Origin: Candidatus Limnocylindrales bacterium
GTDB taxonomy: Bacteria; Desulfobacterota; Binatia; UBA1149; CAITLU01
Reading direction: 5' to 3'
DNA length: 64,000 bases
NCBI GenBank assembly: GCA_035571835.1
Contig: DATNBU010000037.1
Span: 1-64,000 of the forward strand
The notes beneath the pieces were generated by a model. The model searched no databases and had not been told where the DNA came from. It worked only from the letters and a program-made list of their open reading frames with translations. The position numbers and the translations under genes were made by a program. This document shows positions 34,715-44,038 of this stretch, in pieces. How positions within the stretch are numbered: the first letter of the stretch is position 1; each line of letters opens with the position of its first letter.

Positions 34715-36334
34715 TTACGGAGCGGTGACCGCCTTGAGGATGCCATTCGCATTGCGGCGGACGTCGTCGGTCCCGTACGACCCCTCGAAACATGAGCCGT
34801 CCTGGATCTGCAGCTGCACGCGGATCGGAAGCGACACCTCCGGCACCGGAAGCGGCAGCGCCTCGCCGGATGTTTTCACGCCGAGCTTTGGAGCGTCGCC
34901 TACGCGCAGGTCGATCGCCGAAATTGCGTCGGTGCGGCTGCGGAAGCGCATGCTGCCGCTGCTGTCCACGCTCCATCCCGGCTCGAGGTAATAGTCGTTG
35001 ATGCTGTCGGAGTAGAGCAGCACCGGATCGACGCCCGATTCGTCGAACACGCAGAGCCCGACCTCGCTCGATACGTCGGGTCGCGCGATCTCCGAAGGCG
35101 CTACCGGGCCGCCGTCTTTCCAGTCCCAGCGAAGCGATCTGCGCGCGCTGCCTTCAACGTTCTTGATCGAGAATTTCGTCGTCGCGGCGCGGCAGTCATC
35201 GCGCGGGCCCACGCTGCAGCCGCCGGAACCATCGCAGACCGAGCAGGAAGGGCAATACTGCGAGAACGCCGCTACGCACTGGCCGGCGTGGCATGTCGAG
35301 ACGACTGCACACGGATCGTCGGACTCGCACGGCGTCCAGTCGGGTACCGGCTCGCAAACGGCCGGATCGCCTTCGCAGCGCTGGCACGAATCGACGCTGC
35401 AGCCGTCCGGCGGCTCGAGCGCAGGGGGTGCGCAGCGCACGCCGAACTCATCGTACGGAGCGTAGCCGAAGCATCCGTGCGGCGTCGGTGCGAGAAAACC
35501 ATCGGTCGCCATATAGGTGTTGCCGTCCGCGGCGACGGCTCCGTCGAGCCCGCCGAGACCGCAGTTCGGAAACGATCCGGTACCGTCCATCTGGATCGCC
35601 AGCGTCGTGGAATCGAATGATCCACTTCTTTGTTCGGCTCCGCCCGGCAGCGAGTACACCGTCAGAGTCCCGTCGGCGGCCTGCACGAATTCACTGCGGC
35701 TTACTCCGGTCCCGTCGAAAAGGCCGCTCGTCCCGCGAATCCCGCGCAGCCACGTGCCGCTGAGATCGATGCACTGCGCAGTTTCGACGCCGCTTGCGCA
35801 CGTACCACCGCTGCACGCTCCGCCGGCAACGCAGAGGCTCGGGTCTTCGCACGGCGTGGCGTCGGCGACCGGCGTGCACGTGGATGGCTCGGCGGTGCAT
35901 TCGTTGCACACTTCGACCAGGCACTTGAAGTCGCAGCCGTCCCCATTCGCCGTGTTGCCGTCGTAGCAGGCGCATCGTTCGAGCGTCACATTGGAAGTCA
36001 CGTACTGGCAGAACGAGAGCACGCACTGGAACGAGTGCCGCACGCCAGTAAGCGTCGATTCATCCTCGGAGACGACGAGCGAGTACGACTGGGGAAAGTT
36101 CGGATCGGTGCTCGCAACTTCGACGTTGCTGCCGTCAATCGATCCTTGCAGCCCGTTCAACGTAACCGAAGTGCCGGACTGCACGATTGCGTACTTGGCG
36201 TTTCTGACGTCGCGCCAGTGACCAGTCAGATCGATGGCCGCAGCCGCAGGTGCCCAGACAAGGACGCCGAGCAATACGGCAAGCGACGACGTGAGCACCG
36301 TTTGCGACAGTCCGCGGCCGGCGAGGTTCGACAT
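34715..36334 (-). CDS. Secreted Cys-rich protein of unknown function
   Basis: 539 residues. Signal peptide (VLTSSLAVLLGVLVWAPAAAA), then IDLTGHWRDVRNAKYAIVQSG, reminiscent of small beta-barrel modules that start with a GxW motif; a second such start (IDLSGTWLRGIRG) occurs near residue 210. Cys-rich blocks follow each (CNECTAEPSTCTPVADATPC; CQRCEGDPAVCEPVPDWTPC), so the protein looks like two repeats of barrel plus Cys-rich block. The C-terminal 150 residues begin TKFSIKNVEGSARRSLRWDWKD and resemble the beta module of its neighbours, more weakly. Function unknown. Start could also be the in-frame ATG at 36370. Confidence 0.7.
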   Translation of the reverse strand: MSNLAGRGLSQTVLTSSLAVLLGVLVWAPAAAAIDLTGHWRDVRNAKYAIVQSGTSVTLNGLQGSIDGSNVEVASTDPNFPQSYSLVVSEDESTLTGVRHSFQCVLSFCQYVTSNVTLERCACYDGNTANGDGCDFKCLVEVCNECTAEPSTCTPVADATPCEDPSLCVAGGACSGGTCASGVETAQCIDLSGTWLRGIRGTSGLFDGTGVSRSEFVQAADGTLTVYSLPGGAEQRSGSFDSTTLAIQMDGTGSFPNCGLGGLDGAVAADGNTYMATDGFLAPTPHGCFGYAPYDEFGVRCAPPALEPPDGCSVDSCQRCEGDPAVCEPVPDWTPCESDDPCAVVSTCHAGQCVAAFSQYCPSCSVCDGSGGCSVGPRDDCRAATTKFSIKNVEGSARRSLRWDWKDGGPVAPSEIARPDVSSEVGLCVFDESGVDPVLLYSDSINDYYLEPGWSVDSSGSMRFRSRTDAISAIDLRVGDAPKLGVKTSGEALPLPVPEVSLPIRVQLQIQDGSCFEGSYGTDDVRRNANGILKAVTAP

Positions 36335-36473
36335 TCGCAAGCTATACGCGGCCGTCTCGAGTCGAGTCAACCCGGCTCGCGGCCTGCCCGGATTCAGGGG
36401 TCGCGACGAAATCGTCGGTGGTCCGGGAGCTGTTCAACGGCAAAACACGAGCGTCACCGTTCAGGACACGGAT

Positions 36474-38423
36474 TCAATCTCCATTTCGAAGACTTGCGAT
36501 CAGTTGTTCGATCGCGCGCGGTTCGGGTGGCTTGACGATGTGGTGGTCGAACCCGGCTTCGGACGTACGCCGCCGGTCCTCGGATTGTCCCCAGCCGGTC
36601 ACTGCCGTCAGCACGACGTGTTTCAGGCTCGGCTCGGCGCGAATCCGGCGCGCGACTTCGTAGCCATCCATGCCGGGCATTCCGATGTCCAGAAAGACGA
36701 GGTCGGGAGCATAGGCCACGGCCATCTCGAGGCTGGATGGCCCGTCGTGCGCGACGCAAACTTCGTGACCCTGGAGACGCAGCAACATCGCGAGGCTCAC
36801 CGCGGCATCTTCGTTGTCGTCGACCACCAGCAGCCGGAGGCCCGACGGGCGTACCGCTTTCTGCGCCGCTCGCTCGTCATTCGTTTCGGCGCATTCGTCG
36901 GCACGAACGGCGAGCGGAAGGCGCACGGTGATCTCCGAGCCTTTGCCGGGACCGTCGCTCGACGCTTCGACAGTGCCGTGGTGCATTTCGACGAGCCGGC
37001 GGACCAGAGTCAGCCCGACGCCGAGGCCTCCCTGCGAATGCGACGCGGTGTGATGTCCCTGCACGAACAATTCGAACACGTGCGGCAGCAACTCGGTCGC
37101 TATGCCGACGCCGTTGTCGCGGACCTCGAGCACGGCCACATCGTCGATGCGCCTGGCGCCGAGCCAGATCCTTCCGCCCGGGCTCGTGTACTTGGCCGCG
37201 TTCGTCAGCAGGTTGCCGACGACCTGCGCAAGCCGGACAGGATCGGCATCGAGGAGCATCGATTCGGCCGGAAGCGAGATCTCGAGCCTGTGCCGCTGCG
37301 AGTCGATCAGCGGCTGGCAGGTTTCCACGGCGCGGGCGACGACGGTCGCGAGCTCGACCGGTTCCATGCGAAGGTCGATCTTTCCGCGCATCACGCGTGA
37401 GACGTCGAGAAGATCGTCGACGAGTCGCACCAGGTGATGCACCTGGCGCTCCATCATCTCGCGGGCGTGCCGGGCCATCCCGTCGTCGATCCGCGGCATG
37501 CGCAGCACTTCGAGCGAGTTGCGGATCGGCGCCAGAGGGTTGCGAAGCTCGTGCGCGAGCGTGGCAAGGAATTCGTCCTTTCGCTGGTCGGCCTCACGAA
37601 GCTCGCGGCTGACGCGCGCCAGCTCTTCCTCGGCCTTCTTCCGCTCGGTGACGTTCTGCACGTACACCGAAATGCCGCCGCCCGGAGCCGGATAGACATG
37701 CACCTCGTACCAGCGGTCGTGGTCGGGATAGTAATCGACCATCGAGCCCGAAACGCGCCCGGTCGCGACCTGTCGGAAGCACTGCTCGAAGCGGCTGCCG
37801 ACGAGCCCCGGGTATTCTTCCCAGACGATCTTGCCGAGAAGCTTTTCCGGCGGCAGGCCGACGACGCGTTCGGCCTGCGGATTGACGTACGTGAAGCGCC
37901 ATTCCCGGTCGACGGCATAGAACGCATCGCCGATGCTTTCGAGCACGTTGCGGGTGATCTGCTCGCTCTTGTTGCGCTCGTTTTCGGCGTGCACGCGCGC
38001 GGTGATGTCTTCATGGATGATGACGACTTCGGCGATGGCACCGCTTGCGTCCCTGACCGGAAAGATGACGGCCGACAGCCAGCGTTGCGGATCCTCGATC
38101 TCGGTAATCCCGGGGATGGTGTCGTTCGGGTTGTACTGGGCCGCCGGAACCCTGGTGGTCTCGCCGGCGAAGGCCCGGCGGATGAATTCGAGCGCGCCCG
38201 ACTGCTCGAGCTGCGGATCTTCCAGAATGTTGTACCCGGCGAGCTGTTCGAGGCGGACGCCCCAGAGCCGTTCGAAGGCCTGATTGACGCGAATCGTACG
38301 CCCGTCCGGCGAGAAGACCTGAATGCTGAACGGAGCCTGTTCGAGCAGGCTGCGATAGCGATTCTCGTGCACGGCACGGCGACTGTAGCGCGCCGCCCGC
38401 CGGGCGAAAAGCAGCGGCGGCAC
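36474..38423 (-). CDS. PAS-PAS hybrid histidine kinase
   Basis: 649 residues without membrane segments. Two PAS domains (about 20-145 and 150-270; the first contains RTIRVNQAFERLWG, the second FTYVNPQAERVVG), HisKA with phospho-His in LATLAHELRNPLAP, HATPase with N box GNLLTNAAKYTSPGG and GVGLTLVRRLVEMHHG, and a C-terminal receiver with Asp in LVFLDIGMPGMDGYEVA and Lys in HIVKPP. It would phosphorylate its own receiver and then a phosphotransfer or response partner not present next to it. Divergent from the second cytidylate-kinase-like gene. A GTG at 38372 is an alternative start that would trim the Arg-rich N-terminus. Confidence 0.92.
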   Translation of the reverse strand: MPPLLFARRAARYSRRAVHENRYRSLLEQAPFSIQVFSPDGRTIRVNQAFERLWGVRLEQLAGYNILEDPQLEQSGALEFIRRAFAGETTRVPAAQYNPNDTIPGITEIEDPQRWLSAVIFPVRDASGAIAEVVIIHEDITARVHAENERNKSEQITRNVLESIGDAFYAVDREWRFTYVNPQAERVVGLPPEKLLGKIVWEEYPGLVGSRFEQCFRQVATGRVSGSMVDYYPDHDRWYEVHVYPAPGGGISVYVQNVTERKKAEEELARVSRELREADQRKDEFLATLAHELRNPLAPIRNSLEVLRMPRIDDGMARHAREMMERQVHHLVRLVDDLLDVSRVMRGKIDLRMEPVELATVVARAVETCQPLIDSQRHRLEISLPAESMLLDADPVRLAQVVGNLLTNAAKYTSPGGRIWLGARRIDDVAVLEVRDNGVGIATELLPHVFELFVQGHHTASHSQGGLGVGLTLVRRLVEMHHGTVEASSDGPGKGSEITVRLPLAVRADECAETNDERAAQKAVRPSGLRLLVVDDNEDAAVSLAMLLRLQGHEVCVAHDGPSSLEMAVAYAPDLVFLDIGMPGMDGYEVARRIRAEPSLKHVVLTAVTGWGQSEDRRRTSEAGFDHHIVKPPEPRAIEQLIASLRNGD

Positions 38424-38489
38424 GATCGGCCTCGGCCAATTCCCCAGTCACCCCCGCACGTGCTACTGGCGCGGGGTCCGGAGGTCGCC

Positions 38490-39110
38490 ATGAGATTTCA
38501 CACGGTCTGCATTTCGTTCACCCAGGAATCCGACGGGGAGAGGATCGGACAGATGGTCGCCGCTGCACTCGGCTTCCGCTTCGTCGACGAGGAAATCATC
38601 TTCAAGGCGGCCGACCTTGCGGGTGTGGAGCCGGAGCGCGTTGCGGCCGCCGAACAGAAGCCGCCGCTGCTCGAACGCGTGCTCGGAATCCTTTCGTCGG
38701 TCGAGCCGCTGGTTCGAAGCTCGCCGGGGCCGGGTCGATCGTCTGCGGCCTCGAGCGACGAGCTTCGCGACATGATCCGCGCGGCGATTCACGAGGTCGG
38801 CAAGCTCGGCAACGTGGTGATCGTCGCGCACGGCGCATCGATGGCTCTTGCCGGTACGCCGGGTGTCCTGCGTGTGCTGGTCACGGCGCCGGAGGAGGTC
38901 CGCATCGATCGTCACGCCGAGCGGCGCATGCTCACGCGGGTCGACGCCAGCGAGTCCGTCACGAGCTCGGACGATGCGCGGCGCGACTACTTCCAGAGCT
39001 TCTACAAGATCGAAGACGAATCGCCGACGCGTTACGATCTCGTGTTGAACACCGAGCTTCTTTCGGCCGAGCTCGCGACCCGGCTGATTGTTGCAGCCGC
39101 GCTCGGTTGA
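38490..39110 (+). CDS. Cytidylate-kinase-like protein with degenerate P-loop (paralogue 2)
   Basis: 206 residues, clearly homologous to the protein at 14347-15009: shared blocks HEVGKLGNVVIVAHGASMALAG and EDESPTRYDLVLNTELL. The opening FHTVCISFTQESDGERIGQM occupies the P-loop position but lacks the GSGG core and Lys. Its loss differs from that of paralogue 1, so the site has drifted independently. Function unknown; kinase activity on nucleotides is doubtful. The ATG follows CCGGAGGTCGCC. The nucleotidyl cyclase gene starts 107 bases downstream and may be on the same transcript. Confidence 0.8.
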   Translation: MRFHTVCISFTQESDGERIGQMVAAALGFRFVDEEIIFKAADLAGVEPERVAAAEQKPPLLERVLGILSSVEPLVRSSPGPGRSSAASSDELRDMIRAAIHEVGKLGNVVIVAHGASMALAGTPGVLRVLVTAPEEVRIDRHAERRMLTRVDASESVTSSDDARRDYFQSFYKIEDESPTRYDLVLNTELLSAELATRLIVAAALG

Positions 39111-39216
39111 GCCCGCGCGCGATTCGCGACCGCGCCGCGGTCGATGTGCTTTGGCCGCCCCGCGGACAGAACCCGGACAATTTCGCGCCGGCGGCAAGCT
39201 GATCTAAGCTCTGCCG

Positions 39217-40935
39217 ATGTCGACGACCGAGACTCCCCGCGCGGTGCGAAAGCTTGCTGCCATCGTCGTGGCGGATGTCGTCGGCTACTCGCGGCAGATG
39301 GGTGCCGACGACGTAGGAACGCTCGGCCGCGTACGCTCTGTGCGCACGGAAATCCTCGATCCGCTGATGCGCGAGCACGGCGGCCGCATCGTCAAGCTGA
39401 TGGGCGACGGCATCCTCGCCGAATTCGCGAGCGCGGTGTCGGCAACGGCCTGGGCCGTCGGCGTGCAGCAGGCGCTGGCGAAGAGGAACGAAAGCGTCGC
39501 CGAAGCCGACGTCATGCTGCTGCGCATCGGCGTCAACATCGGCGACGTGATCCTCGAGGACGACGATATTTTCGGCGACGGCGTGAACGTGGCGGCGCGG
39601 CTCGAGCCGCTCGCTCCAAAAGGCGGCGTCTGCATTTCAGCGGCAGTGCACGATCATGTGGCGGGCAAGGTCGGCGTCGAGTTCGTCGCGCGCGGGGAGC
39701 GGACGCTCAAGAACATCGCGCGGCCGGTTGCGATCTGGTGCTGGTCGACGCAGCCGCTCGAAGAAGAAACGGTCGTTGCGACTGTGCGCGAGAAAGGTCG
39801 CAAGCCATCCGTCTGCGTGCGTCCGTTCGACGTGGCCGGCGGGAGCGGCGACGCGACCTTGCTGTCGGCTGCAGTCTACGACGCGACCGTGCTCGCGCTG
39901 TCCAACCTTTCGGGCATCACGCTTCTCGCCGATCCGGGCGGGGCCGATTTCCTCGCGAGTGCGACGATCCAGGCGGTCGGCACGCGATACCGCGCCACCG
40001 TGCGGCTCGTCGACAACAGCACCGGACAGCAGTTCTGGTCCGACCGCTTCGACGGTGACCTGTCCGAAATCTTTGAAGCGCAGGACGATCTCGCACTGCG
40101 CATCTCGACGGCGCTGCGCTACTCCATCTATGACCGCCAGGTCCAGGAGACCGAGCGCATTCCGGTGTCCGAACGAACCAGCGAGATGATCTTCGCGCGC
40201 ATCGGGCGGACGCTGGCCGGCGGTTTTCGCTCGGAATGGCCCGACGCGGGGCCCGCGCTCGATACGATTCTCGCCGCAGATCCGTCCGATGCGGGCGCGC
40301 ATGCTATGAAAGCATGCTGGCACCTGTACGAGGTCTTCTACGGATGGCGCGAGCTTGCAGCCGAGGATCGCAGCGCGGCGATCAAGGAAGCGCGCCAGGC
40401 GGTCCGGTGCAACGAGCAGAACGATTTCGCCCGCCTGACGATGGCGCTCGTGCACATCTACGCCGAGAACGATCCGCAGCGTGCGCTGCGCGAATGCGAG
40501 CGCGCTCTCGAGCTCAGCCCGTACTTCGCGATGGGACGCTACGGCCAGGGGCTTGCGCAACTGTTCGGCGGCGATGCCGAGCGCGGGTTTACCAACTGCG
40601 TCGCGGCCGCGCAGGCCAGCTCGCGCAACGTGATTCATCACCGCATGCTGCAGGGCGCGGCGCTGGCCGCATTCCTGTGCGAGCGCAGCGCCGAGGCCTT
40701 CGAGATCGCGACGCGCGCCGATCATCTCCAGCGCGACGTCGCGCCGACACTGCTGATTCTTGCTGCGGCCGCTGCCAGTGCCGGCCGTGCGAACGAAGCA
40801 GCCGCAGCCGTCGGGCAGCTCCTCCAGCAGTTTCCGGATTTCACCCTCAGCGAGATGCGCCGCTGGCCGTTCCATCGCGACGCCGACAACGAGCGCTTCG
40901 TTGCAGCGCTCCGCAGCAGCGGGCTCCCGGACTGA
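39217..40935 (+). CDS. Class III adenylate/guanylate cyclase with TPR-like tail
   Basis: 572 residues. The cyclase domain occupies about 15-175: the two metal-binding aspartates are in VVADVVGYSRQM and KLMGDGILAEF, and GDGVNVAARLE follows. A central segment (about 195-300) resembles the TolB-like N-terminal region that often accompanies such cyclases (SVCVRPFDVAGGSGDATLLSAA). The C-terminal half is tetratricopeptide-like (ALRECERALELSPYFAMGRYGQG). The family makes cAMP or cGMP; substrate-specifying residues cannot be assigned by eye. No membrane segment. A short gap to the convergent acyl-CoA dehydrogenase stop (6 bases) follows. Confidence 0.9.
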   Translation: MSTTETPRAVRKLAAIVVADVVGYSRQMGADDVGTLGRVRSVRTEILDPLMREHGGRIVKLMGDGILAEFASAVSATAWAVGVQQALAKRNESVAEADVMLLRIGVNIGDVILEDDDIFGDGVNVAARLEPLAPKGGVCISAAVHDHVAGKVGVEFVARGERTLKNIARPVAIWCWSTQPLEEETVVATVREKGRKPSVCVRPFDVAGGSGDATLLSAAVYDATVLALSNLSGITLLADPGGADFLASATIQAVGTRYRATVRLVDNSTGQQFWSDRFDGDLSEIFEAQDDLALRISTALRYSIYDRQVQETERIPVSERTSEMIFARIGRTLAGGFRSEWPDAGPALDTILAADPSDAGAHAMKACWHLYEVFYGWRELAAEDRSAAIKEARQAVRCNEQNDFARLTMALVHIYAENDPQRALRECERALELSPYFAMGRYGQGLAQLFGGDAERGFTNCVAAAQASSRNVIHHRMLQGAALAAFLCERSAEAFEIATRADHLQRDVAPTLLILAAAAASAGRANEAAAAVGQLLQQFPDFTLSEMRRWPFHRDADNERFVAALRSSGLPD

Positions 40936-40941
40936 ACGCCG

Positions 40942-42849
40942 TCAGGCCGCGTCGCGATTGCGCAATGCAAACATCTTCGGCTCGTACGCATCGGCCGGAA
41001 GCTGCATGTCGACGACGCCGTCCTTGGCGAGCCAGTCGTAGTTGCCCTTCATGACGTTCGCCGTCACGGCTCCCGAAGCGGCGTCGTCATTGCGCCACAG
41101 CGCGCGGAACGACGCCTGCACCTTGCGCCGCGACAGCGCGCAGAACAGGTCGGCGAGCCTCATCGCTTCGGCAGCGTTCGGATCACCGGTCTCCTTCATC
41201 TGCCGTGCGCGCGAGCAGACGACCGACATTGCGAACAGCTCCATGACGATGTCGACGGTGCGGAACAAGAAGGCCTGCTTCCGTTCCATCTTCGCCTGGT
41301 ACAGCGCCATCGCGTGGAAGCTCGAGCGTGCGAGCTTGCGTGCGCCGCGATCGACGAAGCGGATGTGGCCCGCGAGCTCGCCCCATTCGCCGTACTGGAA
41401 CGGAGTGGCGAGTCCCTTGAGCCACAGCGGCGGATACCATCCGGCATAAAACGCCATGATCGAAGGCATCGCCGACATCTTCATGGCTGCCGTCGACTTG
41501 GGATCGATCATCGCGCCTGCGACCTGGAGGTGCTTGTCGACCGCCTCGCGCGCCATGAACAGGTGCATCACTTCGCTCGAGCCTTCGAAGATCAGGTTGA
41601 TGCGGCTGTCGCGCATCATGCGCTCGATCGGGATGCCGGTCTCGCCGCGCTCGCGCAGCGACGTCTCGTTCTCGTAGCCGCGACCGCCGCGGATCTGCAG
41701 CGTTTCGTCGATCATCTTCCAGCCCTGGACGCTGTTCCATTCCTTGGCCGCTGCGGCCTCGAGCCGGATGTCGTAGCCGCCGCGCTGGGCCATGTTGGCG
41801 GTGATCTTGGCGATCGAATCCATCGCGAACGTGACTGCGGCAATCGATGCGATCTTGTTCGAGATGGCCTCGTGCTTCCAGATCGGCACGCCCCACTGCG
41901 CGCGCGCGGCCGACCAGCCTTTGACGACTTCGAGGCAGCGCTTGGCCGAGCCGACGCACGCCGCCGGCAGCGAGAGGCGTCCGGTGTTGAGCGTCATCAG
42001 TGCGATCTTGAGACCCTGTCCCTCGGCGCCGATCAGGTTCTCCTTCGGTACGCGCACGTCGGTGAACGAGATGACGCCGTTGGCGAGCGCGCGGAGACCC
42101 ATGAAGCGGCTGCGGTGCTCGACCTTGACGCCCGGCGTATCGGCATCGACGACGAACGCGCTGATCTTCTTGGTCTTCGGATTGCGGGCCATCACGACGA
42201 ACAGCTCGGCGAGCGTGCCGTTGGTGCACCAGAGCTTCTCGCCGTTGAGCACCCAGAAGTCGCCTTCCTGCTCGCAGGTGGTCGACAGCGACGACGGGTC
42301 GGAGCCGACGTTCGGCTCGGTCAGCGCGAAAGCCGAGATCGCGCCCTTCGCGCAGCGCGTGAGGAATTTCTGTTTCTGCTCTTCGGTTCCGAAATCCTTG
42401 AGCGGCTGCGGCACGCCGATCGACTGGTGCGCCGACAACAGCGCCACGAGGTTGCCGTCGTAGCTGCCGATCAGCTCCATGGCCTGGCAGTACTCGGTCA
42501 CGGAAAAGCCGAGCCCGCCGTACTTCTTCGGGATCTTGATCCCGAATGCGCCGAGCTTGCGCAGCCCGTCGACGACGTGGTCCGGATACTCACCGGTTCG
42601 ATCGATCTCGGCCGAATCGACAGCGTCGCGCAGGAACGCTTCGAGGCGGTCGAGCCACTGGACGAACTCCGGGTTCTTGTTCGCGTCGATCGGGAACGGA
42701 TGCACGATGTCGAGCGGAAGCTGCCCCAGGTAGAGCTCGCGAATGAAAGCGCGCCCCGCCCATTCCTGCTCACGGGACTCTTCGGCTACCCGCCGGGACT
42801 CTTCTTCGCTGCCGATGTTCTTCGCGGTATCTGCCATGGTCTGCGCCAT
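40942..42849 (-). CDS. Acyl-CoA dehydrogenase, long VLCAD-like type
   Basis: 635 residues, well above the 380-residue classical length; the extra C-terminal 200 residues are helical, as in very-long-chain-type enzymes. Signature blocks: GLGFSVTEYCQAMELIGSYDGNL, AFALTEPNVGSDPSSLST (FAD/substrate loop), EKLWCTNGTLAELFVVMAR, LQIRGGRGYENE and INLIFEGSSEVMHLFMARE, in which Glu of FEGS is the catalytic base. It oxidises acyl-CoA at C2-C3 with electron transfer to ETF; chain length cannot be read. Start uncertain: 42849 or the next in-frame ATG at 42837, both near AGGAAGGA. Confidence 0.9.
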   Translation of the reverse strand: MAQTMADTAKNIGSEEESRRVAEESREQEWAGRAFIRELYLGQLPLDIVHPFPIDANKNPEFVQWLDRLEAFLRDAVDSAEIDRTGEYPDHVVDGLRKLGAFGIKIPKKYGGLGFSVTEYCQAMELIGSYDGNLVALLSAHQSIGVPQPLKDFGTEEQKQKFLTRCAKGAISAFALTEPNVGSDPSSLSTTCEQEGDFWVLNGEKLWCTNGTLAELFVVMARNPKTKKISAFVVDADTPGVKVEHRSRFMGLRALANGVISFTDVRVPKENLIGAEGQGLKIALMTLNTGRLSLPAACVGSAKRCLEVVKGWSAARAQWGVPIWKHEAISNKIASIAAVTFAMDSIAKITANMAQRGGYDIRLEAAAAKEWNSVQGWKMIDETLQIRGGRGYENETSLRERGETGIPIERMMRDSRINLIFEGSSEVMHLFMAREAVDKHLQVAGAMIDPKSTAAMKMSAMPSIMAFYAGWYPPLWLKGLATPFQYGEWGELAGHIRFVDRGARKLARSSFHAMALYQAKMERKQAFLFRTVDIVMELFAMSVVCSRARQMKETGDPNAAEAMRLADLFCALSRRKVQASFRALWRNDDAASGAVTANVMKGNYDWLAKDGVVDMQLPADAYEPKMFALRNRDAA

Positions 42850-43102
42850 CCTTCCTGCTTGAGGCCTGCTTGAGGTTTCTGCGTCGAAATTCTGGAACCG
42901 GACCCGGCACCTTAGCCTCGGCGCCACTCCAAGTGGAACGGCGCAGCGGAGCCGGGCCTGGCCGGTCACGAGCAGCCGGAGCGCCGACCGCGACCCCGCA
43001 TCGGCCTGCGCGGCCGTGCGGCTGACCGCCGGTTTTCCACGGGAATGGCCTGACGCAGCGGCCTCGGGGACCGCTGGACATGGCCTGCGACGCGGCGGAT
43101 AC

Positions 43103-43648
43103 GTGCGCGCAGTGCCACCGGAGCTTCGCCACTACCTTCTGGTCGAACACGTTGCCGGCTCGGCGGTTTTCAACTTCCTGATCAACGCGCTGATCGCGTG
43201 GCTGTCGTTTCGCCACGAGCCGGCTGTACCCCTGTGGGGCCAGCAGAGCATCATCGGAGATCTGCTCGGCACGACGATCATCCTGCCGACGCTCACGTGT
43301 CTGATCGTGACCCGCATCGTCCGCATGCATCTTCGCCGCGGGCGCATCCAGTCGACGGGATTCACCGGCGCGGCCGGCAATGTTCTCATCCGGCTGCCCG
43401 AAGGCGCATTCCTTCGCGGGCTCACGGTTGGTGCCGCAACGATGGCGGTGTTTGCGCCGCCGATGATTCTTGCCCTCGTCGCGTCCGGCATCGGCGGGCT
43501 CGATGTCGCAACCTTCGTCTGGTTCAAGGCCGGTTACGCAGCACTGATGGGCGCAATGGTGCAGCCGGTCATCGCGATGTGGGCGATCATGTACGGCGCC
43601 GGGCCGGAGCCCGTGCTCGAGGTCAGCCGCGACGGAGTTGCCGGATGA
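43103..43648 (+). CDS. Four-helix membrane protein, unrecognised
   Basis: 181 residues from the GTG at 43103, with four probable membrane segments: VFNFLINALIAWLSF, IIGDLLGTTIILPTLTCLIVT, GLTVGAATMAVFAPPMILALV and FKAGYAALMGAMVQPVIAMWA. I cannot place the family. Translation is coupled to the VOC gene, whose ATG overlaps its TGA (ATGA). The start is not decided: in-frame GTG/ATG codons exist back to 43016, but they add an Arg/Pro-rich extension. Confidence 0.6.
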   Translation: MRAVPPELRHYLLVEHVAGSAVFNFLINALIAWLSFRHEPAVPLWGQQSIIGDLLGTTIILPTLTCLIVTRIVRMHLRRGRIQSTGFTGAAGNVLIRLPEGAFLRGLTVGAATMAVFAPPMILALVASGIGGLDVATFVWFKAGYAALMGAMVQPVIAMWAIMYGAGPEPVLEVSRDGVAG

Positions 43649-44019
43649 AAGTTGTCCGAAGCGTCGATCACATCTCGTTTTCCGTTCGCGATCTCGACAC
43701 GTCGCTTCGCTTCTATTGCGATGTGCTCGGGCTCGAGAAAGCCCCGCGGCCGGATCTCGGCTTTCCCGGCGCTTGGCTGACGGTCGGCGACGCGCAGGTC
43801 CATCTCCTGCAGGTGCCCGAGGGCTTCGACGGCGGCACGCCTCCGCCATCGCTCAACCCGCTTGCGAGCCACGCGGCATTCGGCATCGACGATCACGCGG
43901 CCACGCGCGATCACCTCAAGCGGCACGGCCACGAGATCTTCGAGCTCGAAGCCAGCGGCCAGATGTGGGTCAAGGATCCCGACGGCTACATCATCGAGCT
44001 GATCTCGAGCCGCCGCTGA
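43645..44019 (+). CDS. VOC-superfamily (glyoxalase/bleomycin-resistance-like) protein
   Basis: 124 residues, one complete betaalphabeta-betabetabeta unit pair: VRSVDHISFSVRDLDTSLRFYCDVLGLEK at the N-terminus with the metal-ligand His, HAAFGIDD, and MWVKDPDGYIIELI with the C-terminal Glu. Members bind a metal and act as glyoxalase, isomerase, dioxygenase or drug-binding proteins; the substrate cannot be told. The ATG overlaps the stop of the membrane-protein gene by four bases, so the two are translationally coupled. Confidence 0.87.
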   Translation: MKVVRSVDHISFSVRDLDTSLRFYCDVLGLEKAPRPDLGFPGAWLTVGDAQVHLLQVPEGFDGGTPPPSLNPLASHAAFGIDDHAATRDHLKRHGHEIFELEASGQMWVKDPDGYIIELISSRR

Positions 44020-44038
44020 TCCGTAACGCCCCCAGTTT

